DNA from: Streptomyces sp. WAC05374
GTDB lineage: Bacteria > Actinomycetota > Actinomycetes > Streptomycetales > Streptomycetaceae
NCBI RefSeq assembly: GCF_004353505.1
Contig: NZ_SMNQ01000027.1
Span: forward strand, 1-64,000
DNA: 64,000 nucleotides
Reading direction: 5' to 3'
Shown: positions 8,560 through 16,335 of the stretch, one piece after another
Numbering within the stretch: the stretch's first letter is position 1
Layout of the letters: each line of letters opens with the position of its first letter
The notes under the pieces: generated by a model
The model's input: the letters and a program-made list of their open reading frames with translations, nothing else
Database searches by the model: none
Told to the model about the DNA's origin: nothing
Made by a program: the position numbers and the translations under genes

Positions 8560-8628
8560 CCCGGCCACCCACCGCAAAGGTATGGGTCCATTCCATTGGG
8601 TCCCGACCGACGCGGGAGCACTGCTGCC

Positions 8629-10071
8629 ATGACGCTGGAAGAAACCAAGGACACATCCCTCGCCGCGGACGACTACCTCAAGCGCCGGGCCCTGCGGCAG
8701 GGCAGCGCCGGCTGGCTGCTCCTCACCGGGCTCGGCGTCGGGTACGTCGTCTCGGGCGACTTCTCCGGCTGGAACATCGGCCTCGCCGAGGGCGGTTTCG
8801 GCGGGCTGGCGATCGCCACCCTCCTGATGGGCGTGATGTACGCCTGTCTCGTCCACGCCCTCGCCGAACTGTCCGCCATCCTGCCCGCGGCGGGCGGCGG
8901 CTACGGCTTCGCGCGCCGCGCGCTCGGCACCTGGGGCGGGTTCCTGACGGGGACGGCCATCCTCATCGAGTACATCCTCGCCCCGGCCGCCATCTCCATC
9001 TTCATCGGCGACTACGTCGAATCCCTGGGCCTGTTCGGCCTGGAGTCGGGCTGGCCCGTCTACCTGGCCTGCTTCGTCGTCTTCATCGGCATCCACCTGT
9101 GGGGCGTCGGCGAGGCCCTGCGCTTCAGCCTGATCGTGACGGCCATCGCGGTGGCGGCGCTGCTCATCTTCGCGGCCGGCGCGTTCACGGATTTCCACGT
9201 GGACGGGCTCGACGACATCCCGGCCGACCCGGCGGCGTTCGGGTCGAACTCCTGGCTGCCGTACGGCCTGCTGGGCATCTGGGCCGCGTTCCCCTTCGGG
9301 ATGTGGTTCTTCCTGGGCGTGGAGGGCGTGCCGCTGGCCGCCGAGGAGGCGAAGGACCCGGTGCGGTCCATGCCGCGGGCGCTGTCGCTGTCGATGCTGA
9401 TCCTGGTGCTGCTCGCCGTGGTGACGTTCTTCGCCTCGACGGGCGTACGCGGGTCGGCCGCCATCCAGGACGCCGGCAACCCCCTGGTGGTGGCCCTCCA
9501 GGGGGACGGCGACCCGACCGCGCTGAGCCGGTTCGTCAACTACGCGGGGCTCGCGGGCCTGGTGGCGTCGTTCTTCTCGCTGATCTACGCGGGCTCCCGC
9601 CAGCTCTTCGCCCTGTCCCGGGCGGGGTACCTGCCCCGCGTGCTGTCGCTGACCAGCCGCCGCAAGTCCCCGTACCTGGGCCTGCTGATCCCCGGGGCGA
9701 TCGGCTTCGCGCTGGCCGCGGGGACCGGGAACGGCGGGCGGATGCTGAACATCGCGGTGTTCGGCGCCACCATCAGTTACGCCCTGATGGCCCTGTCCCA
9801 CATCGTGCTGCGGCGCCGGGAGCCGGACCTGCCGCGCCCGTACCGCACGCCCGGCGGGGTCGTGACGTCCTCGGTCGCCCTCGTCCTGGCCCTGTCCGCG
9901 CTGGTGGCGACGTTCCTGGTGGACAAGGACGCGGCGTTCATCGCGCTCGGGGTCTATGTGGTCGCCCTCGCCTACTTCGCCTTCTACAGTCGTCACCGTC
10001 TCGTCGCGAGCGCGCCCGAGGAGGAGTTCGCGGCGCTGGCCGCGGCCGAGGCCGAGCTCGAACGCAACTGA
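8629..10071 (+). CDS. ethanolamine permease (APC superfamily)
   Basis: A 480-residue integral membrane protein with about 12 hydrophobic helices. It fits the APC amino-acid permease superfamily, and the N-terminus (YLKRRALRQGSAGWLLLTG, then GYVVSGDFSGWNIGL) is characteristic of the ethanolamine permease branch. Other marks are LPAAGGGYGFARRALG, AEEAKDPVRSMPRAL and SRAGYLPRVLS. The ATG at 8629 begins the conserved region. The gene ends 11 bases before the gamma-glutamyl hydrolase gene, so they form one operon. It would import ethanolamine for the glnA4-type ligase encoded divergently. Confidence 0.82.
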   Translation: MTLEETKDTSLAADDYLKRRALRQGSAGWLLLTGLGVGYVVSGDFSGWNIGLAEGGFGGLAIATLLMGVMYACLVHALAELSAILPAAGGGYGFARRALGTWGGFLTGTAILIEYILAPAAISIFIGDYVESLGLFGLESGWPVYLACFVVFIGIHLWGVGEALRFSLIVTAIAVAALLIFAAGAFTDFHVDGLDDIPADPAAFGSNSWLPYGLLGIWAAFPFGMWFFLGVEGVPLAAEEAKDPVRSMPRALSLSMLILVLLAVVTFFASTGVRGSAAIQDAGNPLVVALQGDGDPTALSRFVNYAGLAGLVASFFSLIYAGSRQLFALSRAGYLPRVLSLTSRRKSPYLGLLIPGAIGFALAAGTGNGGRMLNIAVFGATISYALMALSHIVLRRREPDLPRPYRTPGGVVTSSVALVLALSALVATFLVDKDAAFIALGVYVVALAYFAFYSRHRLVASAPEEEFAALAAAEAELERN

Positions 10072-10082
10072 GAGGAACCGCC

Positions 10083-10760
10083 GTGCCGAAGCCGCTCATC
10101 GGCGTCACCACCTACCTGGACCCCGCGAAGTGGGGCGTGTGGGAGATGCCCGCCGCCCTCCTCCCGGAGGCGTACCCCCGCCTGGTCCAGGCGTCGGGCG
10201 GCCTCGCCGCGATGCTCCCGCCGGACGCGCCGTCGGTCGCCGCCGAGGTGGTCGCCCGCCTCGACGGCCTGGTCGTCGCCGGCGGGGCGGACGTCGACCC
10301 GTCCCGGTACGGCGCCGACCGCGACCCCCGTACGGGCCCGGCGGCGACGGCACGGGACGACTGGGAGCTCGCCCTGATCGGGGCCGCCCTGGAGAAGGGC
10401 ACCCCCGTGCTGGGCATCTGCCGCGGCATGCAGCTCCTGAACGTGGCGCTCGGCGGCACCCTGCTCCAGCACCTGGACGGACACACCGGCGGCGTCGGCG
10501 TCCTGGGCGCCCACACCGTGAAGCCGGTCCCCGGCACCCGGTACGCCTCCCTGGTCGGCGAGGCCACCACGGTCCCCACCTACCACCACCAGGCCGTGGA
10601 CCGCCTGGGCGAGGGCCTGGTGGAGTGCGCCCACGCCGAGGACGGCACCGTGGAGGCCCTCGAACTCCCCGGCGCCCCCTGGGCCCTGGGCGTCCAGTGG
10701 CACCCGGAGATGGGCGACGACCTCCGCGTCATGCGGGGCCTGGTGGCTGCCTCCTCCTGA
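10083..10760 (+). CDS. gamma-glutamyl hydrolase, class I glutamine amidotransferase fold (PuuD-like)
   Basis: A 225-residue peptidase C26-type hydrolase. The catalytic triad is visible: Cys113 in GICRGMQ, His207 and Glu209 in QWHPE. The VAGGADVDPSRYG segment at ~65-78 is typical of PuuD, which removes the gamma-glutamyl group from gamma-glutamyl-GABA. The GTG at 10083 follows GAGAGGAA. Being the second gene after the ethanolamine permease, it probably hydrolyses the end product of the gamma-glutamylated pathway, giving back glutamate and possibly glycine; the exact substrate is inferred. A strong terminator follows at once. Confidence 0.82.
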   Translation: MPKPLIGVTTYLDPAKWGVWEMPAALLPEAYPRLVQASGGLAAMLPPDAPSVAAEVVARLDGLVVAGGADVDPSRYGADRDPRTGPAATARDDWELALIGAALEKGTPVLGICRGMQLLNVALGGTLLQHLDGHTGGVGVLGAHTVKPVPGTRYASLVGEATTVPTYHHQAVDRLGEGLVECAHAEDGTVEALELPGAPWALGVQWHPEMGDDLRVMRGLVAASS

Positions 10761-10767
10761 CCCCCCG

Positions 10768-10803
10768 AAAGGCCCGGCTCACCGGAAGGTGCGCCGGGCC
10801 TTT
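10768..10803 (+). terminator. 11-bp hairpin with T run after the permease-hydrolase operon
   Basis: AAAGGCCCGGC at 10768-10778 pairs with GCCGGGCCTTT at 10793-10803, eight bases after the hydrolase stop. The last bases give a short U run. Confidence 0.85.
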
Positions 10804-10954
10804 CACGCGCCTGAGGCGGCCGGGAGGCGGGGCGGTTCCTTCACCCGTACGGACAAGCACATGATCGACGTTCCGGACGGGAACGGACTCGGCGCGCCCG
10901 TAACACGTCAAAGGGTGACTCCGGACGCGGAGTTGAGGCACCCACCCGGGCGGC

Positions 10955-11854
10955 TCAGCCCCGTGCCAGGGAGAGGAGGTCGCGGGCCGGGCCGGTGGGG
11001 AGGGGGCCGGTGGGCCAGACCGCGCGGAGGGCGCGGTGGAGCTGGACGCCCTCCACGGGGACCTCGACGAGGCGGCGGGAGGTGAGTTCCTCGGTGACCG
11101 CGAGTTCGCTGAGCACCGCCGGGCCCGCGCCCGTCACCGCGGCCGCCTTCACGGCCGTCGTGGAGGCGAGCTCCAGCAGCGGGTCGGCGAGGCCCCCGTG
11201 CTCGGCCAGCGCCGCGTCCAGCACCTGGCGGGTGCCCGAGCCGTACTCGCGCAGCACCAGGGGGGTGGCGGCCAGCTCGGCGGGGGTCAGCGGGGCGCGG
11301 CGGCGCGCCCAGCGGTGGGAGGGCGCCGCGACCACCACCAGCCGGTCGTGGGCCACGACCACCGCGTCCAGGCCCTCCGGGACGGTGAGACCCTCGACGT
11401 ACCCCAGGTCCGCCTCCCCGGCGAGCAGGCTGGCCGCGACGGCGGTCGAGTTGCCCGCCCGGAGCGAGACGGCCGTGTCGGGGCGCTCGGCGCGCAGCGC
11501 GATGAGCCAGCCGGGCAGCAGGTACTCGGCGATGGTCATGGACGCGGCGACGCGCAGCCGGGAGTCGCGCCGGTCGCGCAGCGCCTGGGCGCCCGCGTCG
11601 AACGCCTCGGCCGCCTCGACCACGCGCCGCGCCCAGTCCGTGACCAGCGCGCCCGCGTCGGTGAGGCGGGAGCCGCGCGGGGAGCGGTCCACCAGGGCGA
11701 CCCCCAGTTGCCGCTCCATGGACCGGATGCGGCTGCTGGCGGCGGGCTGGGTGATGCCGACCTCGCGCGCGGCCCGGCCCAGGCTGCCGTGCCGGGCGAC
11801 GGCGAGGAGCAGTTCCAGGGCCCCGAGATCGGGCACACGATGCGAGACGCTCAT
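10955..11854 (-). CDS. LysR-family transcriptional regulator
   Basis: A 299-residue LysR regulator. The N-terminal helix-turn-helix is at about residues 8-65 (LELLLAVARHGSLGRAAREVG, then TQPAASSRIRSMERQLGVALVDR), followed by a two-lobed substrate-binding domain. It is transcribed divergently from the TDT transporter with only 71 bases between starts, so it most likely controls that transporter and itself. The effector cannot be read from the sequence. The final residues are in a free-standing region before the terminator of the opposite operon. Confidence 0.9.
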   Translation of the reverse strand: MSVSHRVPDLGALELLLAVARHGSLGRAAREVGITQPAASSRIRSMERQLGVALVDRSPRGSRLTDAGALVTDWARRVVEAAEAFDAGAQALRDRRDSRLRVAASMTIAEYLLPGWLIALRAERPDTAVSLRAGNSTAVAASLLAGEADLGYVEGLTVPEGLDAVVVAHDRLVVVAAPSHRWARRRAPLTPAELAATPLVLREYGSGTRQVLDAALAEHGGLADPLLELASTTAVKAAAVTGAGPAVLSELAVTEELTSRRLVEVPVEGVQLHRALRAVWPTGPLPTGPARDLLSLARG

Positions 11855-11868
11855 AAGTTCAGTTTATG
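11852..11868. promoter_or_regulatory. possible LysR operator
   Basis: CATAA-N7-TTATG is a perfect inverted repeat overlapping the LysR start codon, in the divergent gap with the transporter gene. Its length and symmetry fit the T-N11-A style of LysR sites. Assigned by position. Confidence 0.35.
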
Positions 11869-11925
11869 GGGTCATAGGGACATGATCTCTGGTGGGGGGC
11901 ATCCGCGCAGGTCAGGCTGGGGCCC

Positions 11926-13041
11926 ATGGCCCTTCTCGCGCAGCACCCACCACTCCCCCGCGTCCGCCGTACCCCGGGCGTCCGGCACCTCGGACCCAAC
12001 TGGTACGCGACGGTGATGGGTACCGCGATCGTCGCCAACGCGGGCGCCACCCTGCCCCTGCGGGTACCCGGTCTGCGCGCCGTGTGCGCCGCCGTGTGGG
12101 CGCTGTCGCTGGTGATGCTGCTCGCCCTGCTCGCGGCGCGGGCGCTGCACTGGACGCTCCACCGCGACCAGGCGCGGGCCCACCTCCTGGACCCGGCCGT
12201 CGCCCCGTTCTACGGGTGCCTGGCCATGGCGCTGGTCTCGGTAGGCGGCGGTGCCCTCATCGTCGGCGGGGACCTGATCGGGGCGGACGCTGCGGTCGCC
12301 CTCGACACGGTGCTGTTCGTGGCGGGGACGGCCGTCGGCCTGACGGTGGCGGTGACGATCCCGTACCTGATGGTGGTCAACCACCGGGCCGACTCCGCCT
12401 CACCGGTGTGGCTGCTGCCCGTCGTGGCGCCCATGGTGTCCGCGGCGCTCGGCCCGCTCCTCGTGCCGCACCTGCCGCCGGGCCAGTGGCAGCGGACGCT
12501 GCTGATCGCCTGCTACGCGATGTTCGGGCTGAGCCTGTTCGCGACGCTGGTGATGCTGCCGCTGGTCTTCGGCCGGCTGATGACCGGCGGGCCGCTGCCG
12601 CTCGCCCTGACGCCGACGCTGCTGCTGGTGCTGGGGCCGCTGGGGCAGTCCACGACGGCCGCCACCAAGTTCGCCGACGCGGCACCGGGCGTGGCGTACG
12701 CCGGGGAGATCGCCGTCCTGTACGGGGTGCCCGTCATGGGCTTCGCCATGATGTGGCTGGCGCTGGCCGGGGCGATGGTGCTGCGGGCCCGGCGGCGGGG
12801 CATGGGCTTCGCGATGACGTGGTGGGCCTTCACCTTCCCGGTGGGGACGTGCGTGACCGGTGCGGCGGGGCTGGCCCAGCACACCGGGCTGGCGGCGCTG
12901 CGGTGGCTGGCGGTGGTGCTGTACGCGCTGCTGGTGGCGGCCTGGCTGACGGCGGCCGTCAGGACGGCCCGGGGGCTGCTCGGCGGAGCGCTGCTCGCAG
13001 CGCCTCCGGTGCCGTCGCGAGGGACGGTCCGTACCAGGTGA
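11926..13041 (+). CDS. TDT-family transporter (TehA/Mae1/SLAC1 superfamily)
   Basis: A 371-residue membrane protein with about ten hydrophobic helices. The start GPNWYATVMGTAIVANAGATLP matches the first helix of the tellurite-resistance/dicarboxylate transporter superfamily (here split as GPNWYATVMGTAIV and NAGATLP). Members export dicarboxylates, sulfite or anions; which one is unknown here. A LysR regulator is divergent upstream. The 3' end overlaps the convergent metal-receptor gene by 83 bases (12959-13041). The long C-terminal tail beyond the last helix is poorly conserved in appearance. Confidence 0.75.
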   Translation: MALLAQHPPLPRVRRTPGVRHLGPNWYATVMGTAIVANAGATLPLRVPGLRAVCAAVWALSLVMLLALLAARALHWTLHRDQARAHLLDPAVAPFYGCLAMALVSVGGGALIVGGDLIGADAAVALDTVLFVAGTAVGLTVAVTIPYLMVVNHRADSASPVWLLPVVAPMVSAALGPLLVPHLPPGQWQRTLLIACYAMFGLSLFATLVMLPLVFGRLMTGGPLPLALTPTLLLVLGPLGQSTTAATKFADAAPGVAYAGEIAVLYGVPVMGFAMMWLALAGAMVLRARRRGMGFAMTWWAFTFPVGTCVTGAAGLAQHTGLAALRWLAVVLYALLVAAWLTAAVRTARGLLGGALLAAPPVPSRGTVRTR

Positions 13042-13684
13042 GGTACCGCCCGTCGACGAGGGCGGCGGGCAGCCCGTCGAACGCCTCGGGTCCGTCGTCG
13101 GCGGTGAAGCGGTACGGCTCGTCCGGCAGGACGACGAGGTCGGCGCCGCACGCGCGCAGCTCCTCCAGCGGGACGCGCGGGTAGCGCTCGGCGTGCCCGG
13201 CGTACGCGTTGCCGACGCCGAGGCGGGCCAGCAGGTCGCCCGCGAAGGTGTCGCGGCCCAGCACCATCCAGGGGCGGCGCCAGACGGGCACGACGGCGCG
13301 GCGGTACGGGTCCGGTGTCACCGCCGCCCAGGCCGCCCGCGCCTCCTCCAGCCACGGCGGCCGGGCGCCGACCCCGCAGGCGCGCAGCACCCGGTCCAGT
13401 TCGGCGAGCGCCTGGTCGAGGTTGCGGATGTCGGTGACCAGGACGTCCAGCCCGGCGGCGCGCAGGGCGGCGAGGTCCGGGGCGCGGTTCTCCTCCTCGT
13501 TGGCGATCACCAGGTCGGGGCGGAGGGCGACGATCGCGGGAACGTCGGGGTTCTTGGTGCCGCCGATACGGGTGACGTCGAGCCCGGCCGGGTGGGTGCA
13601 CCAGTTCGTGGCACCGACCAGCAGGCCGGGGGCCGTGACGGCGACGGCCTCGGTGAGGGAGGGGACGAGCGAGACGACCCGCAT
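12959..13684 (-). CDS. helical-backbone metal-receptor protein (periplasmic-binding fold, no signal peptide)
   Basis: A 241-residue protein with the BtuF/FhuD-like fold: MRVVSLVPSLTEAV, NWCTHP, then IGGTKNPDVPAIVALRPDLVIANEEEN are typical. It has no signal peptide or lipobox, so it should stay in the cytoplasm, unlike ABC-transporter binding proteins. Its ATG overlaps the stop of the XRE-cupin regulator by one base, indicating translational coupling. No ABC permease or ATPase is nearby. A role in sensing or handling a cofactor or metal chelate is possible but unproven. Confidence 0.72.
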   Translation of the reverse strand: MRVVSLVPSLTEAVAVTAPGLLVGATNWCTHPAGLDVTRIGGTKNPDVPAIVALRPDLVIANEEENRAPDLAALRAAGLDVLVTDIRNLDQALAELDRVLRACGVGARPPWLEEARAAWAAVTPDPYRRAVVPVWRRPWMVLGRDTFAGDLLARLGVGNAYAGHAERYPRVPLEELRACGADLVVLPDEPYRFTADDGPEAFDGLPAALVDGRYLTWYGPSLATAPEALRAALRRAAPGPS

Positions 13685-14226
13685 CAGGTGGAGATCTCGA
13701 TGTGCTCGGCGACCGAGACGACGAGGAGGCGGGTGTGCGGGTCGCCGGCCCGCCAGCGGTGGCGCACCCCGCCGGACAGGTACAGGGTGTCGCCGCGCTC
13801 CAGCCGGTACGCCCGGCCCTCGGCCTCCACCTGGGCGGCGCCGTCGGCGACGTACAGCATGGCGTCGTTGCGCAGTACCAGCTCCCGTCCGGCGTCGTGC
13901 TCGCCGGTGAACTCCTCGGCGTGCATCTGGTGCTGGCCGCGCACCAGCGCCCGGGCGCCGGGCCGGCCGGGGTCGTCGGCGGCGCGTACGACGTCGACGG
14001 TGCGCGCCGGGTCGGCGGCGTCGAGCAGCGCCACGGTCGTGGTCTCCAGCGCGTCGGCGATCTGCTGGAGCGAGCGCTCGCTGGGGCGGGCGCGCTCGTT
14101 CTCGATCTGGCTCAGGAAGGGCACGGACAGTCCGCTGCGCTCGGCCACCGCGGCGAGGGTGAGCGCCATGGCTCTTCGCCGCCTGCGGACGGCCACGCCG
14201 ACCCGAAGCGTTTCCTTGTCGTCCAT
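13684..14226 (-). CDS. XRE-family regulator with C-terminal cupin domain
   Basis: A 180-residue regulator. Residues ~8-65 are an XRE helix-turn-helix (LTLAAVAERSGLSVPFLSQIENERARPS), and residues ~105-175 form a small cupin barrel ending in GDTLYLSGGVRHRWRAGD, the usual second cupin motif. Cupin-XRE proteins sense small metabolites such as polyamines or amino acids, but the ligand here is unknown. The start at 14226 has a purine-rich upstream region. It is coupled to the metal-receptor-fold gene and divergent from the 5'-3' exonuclease gene. Confidence 0.85.
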   Translation of the reverse strand: MDDKETLRVGVAVRRRRRAMALTLAAVAERSGLSVPFLSQIENERARPSERSLQQIADALETTTVALLDAADPARTVDVVRAADDPGRPGARALVRGQHQMHAEEFTGEHDAGRELVLRNDAMLYVADGAAQVEAEGRAYRLERGDTLYLSGGVRHRWRAGDPHTRLLVVSVAEHIEIST

Positions 14227-14357
14227 CTCCTCGGCTCCCTCCCTCTGCGACCACCTTACGCAGCGGCGGTACCACCGAGTAGCGCAACGGGAGGGAAAGC
14301 CGCGGCGGGACGCGACCCGTGCGGCGTTCACGGGGCGTGGCGCCGGGTGCGGTGCGC

Positions 14358-14379
14358 TGTCAGTGGGGTGCGGCATGAT
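14358..14379 (+). promoter_or_regulatory. PafBC/RecA-NDp-like promoter of the 5'-3' exonuclease gene
   Basis: TGTCAGTG at 14358-14365 is a complete match to the upstream element. After eight bases comes CATGAT at 14374-14379, a -10 with one deviation from TAnnnT. Transcription should start at about 14386, at or next to the GTG at 14387. Confidence 0.55.
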
Positions 14380-14386
14380 CGGGGGT

Positions 14387-15307
14387 GTGACGCGACGCCT
14401 GATGCTCCTCGACACCGCTTCCCTGTACTTCCGCGCCTACTTCGGGGTGCCCGACTCCGTGAGGGCGCCGGACGGCACGCCGGTCAACGCCGTGCGCGGG
14501 CTGCTGGACTTCATCGCCCGGCTGGTGCAGGACCGGCGGCCGGACGACCTGGTGGCCTGCATGGACGCGGACTGGCGGCCCGCGTGGCGGGTGGAGCTGA
14601 TCCCGTCGTACAAGGCGCACCGCGTCGCCGAGGAGACGGAGACGGGGCCGGACGAGGAGGAGATCCCGGACACGCTGTCGCCCCAGGTCCCGGTGATCGA
14701 GGCGGTGCTGGACGCGCTGGGCATCGCGCGCGTGGGCGTCGCGGGGTACGAGGCGGACGACGTGATCGGGACGCTGACCGGGCGGGCGGCGGGGCCGGTG
14801 GACATCGTGACCGGCGACCGGGACCTGTACCAGCTCGTGGACGACGCCCGGGGCGTGCGGGTGCTGTATCCGCTCAAGGGCGTGGGCACGCTCCAGGTCA
14901 CGGACGAGGCGTGGCTGCGGGCGAAGTACGGGGTGGACGGGCCGGGGTACGCGGACCTGGCGCTGCTGCGCGGCGACCCGAGCGACGGGCTGCCGGGCGT
15001 GCCGGGCATCGGGGAGAAGACGGCGGCCAAGCTGCTCGACGCGTACGGCGACCTGGCCGGGATCATGGCGGCGGTGGACGACCCGCGGTCGCGGCTGACG
15101 CCCGCGCAGCGCCGGCGCCTGGACGAGTCGCGGGAGTACGTGGCGGTGGCGCCGAAGGTGGTGCGGGTGGCCGGGGACGTGCCGCTGCCCCGGTTCGACC
15201 CCGCGCTGCCCGCTCAGCCGCGTGACGCGGCGGAGCTGGAGCGGCTGGCGGCGCGGTGGGGGCTGGGGGGCTCCCTGGAGCGGCTTCTGACCACTCTTCG
15301 AGGCTGA
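14387..15307 (+). CDS. 5'-3' exonuclease (Xni / PolI N-terminal nuclease family)
   Basis: A 306-residue FEN-type nuclease resembling the 5' nuclease domain of DNA polymerase I as a separate protein. It shows LMLLDTASLYFRAY, then YEADDVIGTL, TGDRDLYQLV, LRGDPSDGLPGVPGIGEKTAAKLL, the acidic metal-site blocks and helix-hairpin-helix of the family. It would remove RNA primers and flaps or process repair intermediates. The GTG at 14387 is chosen over an ATG at 14375 because the latter lies inside the predicted -10 box. The promoter resembles DNA-damage (PafBC-type) promoters. Confidence 0.88.
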   Translation: MTRRLMLLDTASLYFRAYFGVPDSVRAPDGTPVNAVRGLLDFIARLVQDRRPDDLVACMDADWRPAWRVELIPSYKAHRVAEETETGPDEEEIPDTLSPQVPVIEAVLDALGIARVGVAGYEADDVIGTLTGRAAGPVDIVTGDRDLYQLVDDARGVRVLYPLKGVGTLQVTDEAWLRAKYGVDGPGYADLALLRGDPSDGLPGVPGIGEKTAAKLLDAYGDLAGIMAAVDDPRSRLTPAQRRRLDESREYVAVAPKVVRVAGDVPLPRFDPALPAQPRDAAELERLAARWGLGGSLERLLTTLRG

Positions 15308-15311
15308 GGTG

Positions 15312-15330
15312 TTAGCTTAGGTAAGCCTAA
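15312..15330. promoter_or_regulatory. iron box (DmdR1/IdeR-type operator)
   Basis: TTAGCTTAGGTAAGCCTAA matches 15 of 19 positions of the actinobacterial iron box (TTAGGTTAGSCTAACCTAA). The core GCTTAGG-N4-CCTAAGC is perfectly symmetric. It lies 25 bases before the siderophore-interacting protein start and implies repression by iron-loaded DmdR1. Confidence 0.85.
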
Positions 15331-15355
15331 GCAACCCAACTCCCGGGAGACCACC

Positions 15356-16207
15356 GTGGCGGAACAGCCGGCCCGTAAGGCGCCCAAGGCACAGGAGGCA
15401 CGTGTCGTACGCACCGAACGGCTCACGCCGCACATGGTGCGCATCGTCCTCGGCGGCGAGGGGCTGGCCGACTTCGCCGCGGACGAGTTCACGGACCACT
15501 ACATCAAGCTGATCTTCCCGGCGCCGGGCGTGACCTATCCGGAGCCGTTCGACATGACGCGCATCCGGGAGGAGTTCCCCCGCGAGCAGTGGCCCACGAC
15601 GCGTACGTACACCGTGCGGGCGTGGGACTCCGCCCAGCGCGAGCTGACCGTCGACTTCGTCGTCCACGGCGACGAGGGCCTGGCCGGCCCGTGGGCGGCG
15701 CGGGCCGAGGTGGGCGAGACGGTGCGCTTCCTGGGGCCGGGCGGCGGATACGCGCCGGACCCGGCGGCCGACTGGCACCTGCTGGTGGGCGACGAGAGCG
15801 CCCTGCCCGCGATCGCCGCGTCGCTGGAGCGGCTTCCGGAGGGTGCCGTGGGGCACGCCTTCATCGAGGTGGAGTCCCCCGCCGAGGAGCAGAAGATCGC
15901 CCTGCCGGCCGGTGTGGAGCTCCGCTGGCTGCACCGCTCCGGGCGCCCGGTCGGCGACGCGCTGCTGGCCGCCGTCCAGGCCCTGGACTTCCCGCCCGGC
16001 GACGTCCACGCCTTCGTCCACGGCGAGGCGGGCTTCGTGAAGGACCTGCGCCGCCACCTGCGTCTGGAGCGCCAGGTGCCGCGCGAGCGCCTGTCCATCT
16101 CGGGTTACTGGCGCCTGGGCAAGACGGACGAGGCCTGGCGGGCCATCAAGCGCGACTGGAACGAGCAGGTGGAGCGGGAGCAGGAGACCCGCCCCACCGC
16201 CGCCTGA
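15356..16207 (+). CDS. siderophore-interacting protein, FAD-dependent ferric-siderophore reductase
   Basis: A 283-residue protein of the ViuB/SIP family. The FAD-binding barrel contains RTYTVRAWD at ~85-93 and an HGDEGLAGPWA motif; the C-terminal half carries the NAD(P)H-like lobe with LLVGDESALPAI, and the diagnostic end SGYWRLGKTDEAWR. It reduces imported ferric siderophore in the cytoplasm to free the iron. The GTG at 15356 follows an iron box directly, so expression should rise under iron limitation. It stands alone, without siderophore biosynthesis or uptake genes beside it. Confidence 0.92.
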   Translation: MAEQPARKAPKAQEARVVRTERLTPHMVRIVLGGEGLADFAADEFTDHYIKLIFPAPGVTYPEPFDMTRIREEFPREQWPTTRTYTVRAWDSAQRELTVDFVVHGDEGLAGPWAARAEVGETVRFLGPGGGYAPDPAADWHLLVGDESALPAIAASLERLPEGAVGHAFIEVESPAEEQKIALPAGVELRWLHRSGRPVGDALLAAVQALDFPPGDVHAFVHGEAGFVKDLRRHLRLERQVPRERLSISGYWRLGKTDEAWRAIKRDWNEQVEREQETRPTAA

Positions 16208-16278
16208 CGCACGGCGCCGGGACCGGCCCCCGCGCGGACGCGAGGGCCTCGTCGCCGGCCACGCGACGCCGACGGACG

Positions 16279-16315
16279 CGAGGGCCCGGCCGGGAATGCC
16301 CCGGCCGGGCCCTCG
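16279..16315. terminator. 16-bp perfect hairpin between convergent SIP and helicase genes
   Basis: CGAGGGCCCGGCCGGG at 16279-16294 pairs perfectly with 16300-16315 around a five-base loop. It can serve both converging genes. Confidence 0.8.
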
Positions 16316-16335
16316 TGGCGTACGCGACGGGCGCG

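Noticed and set aside
14375-14377. ATG as start of the 5'-3' exonuclease
   Set aside because: It lies inside the predicted -10 box; GTG 14387 fits the promoter.
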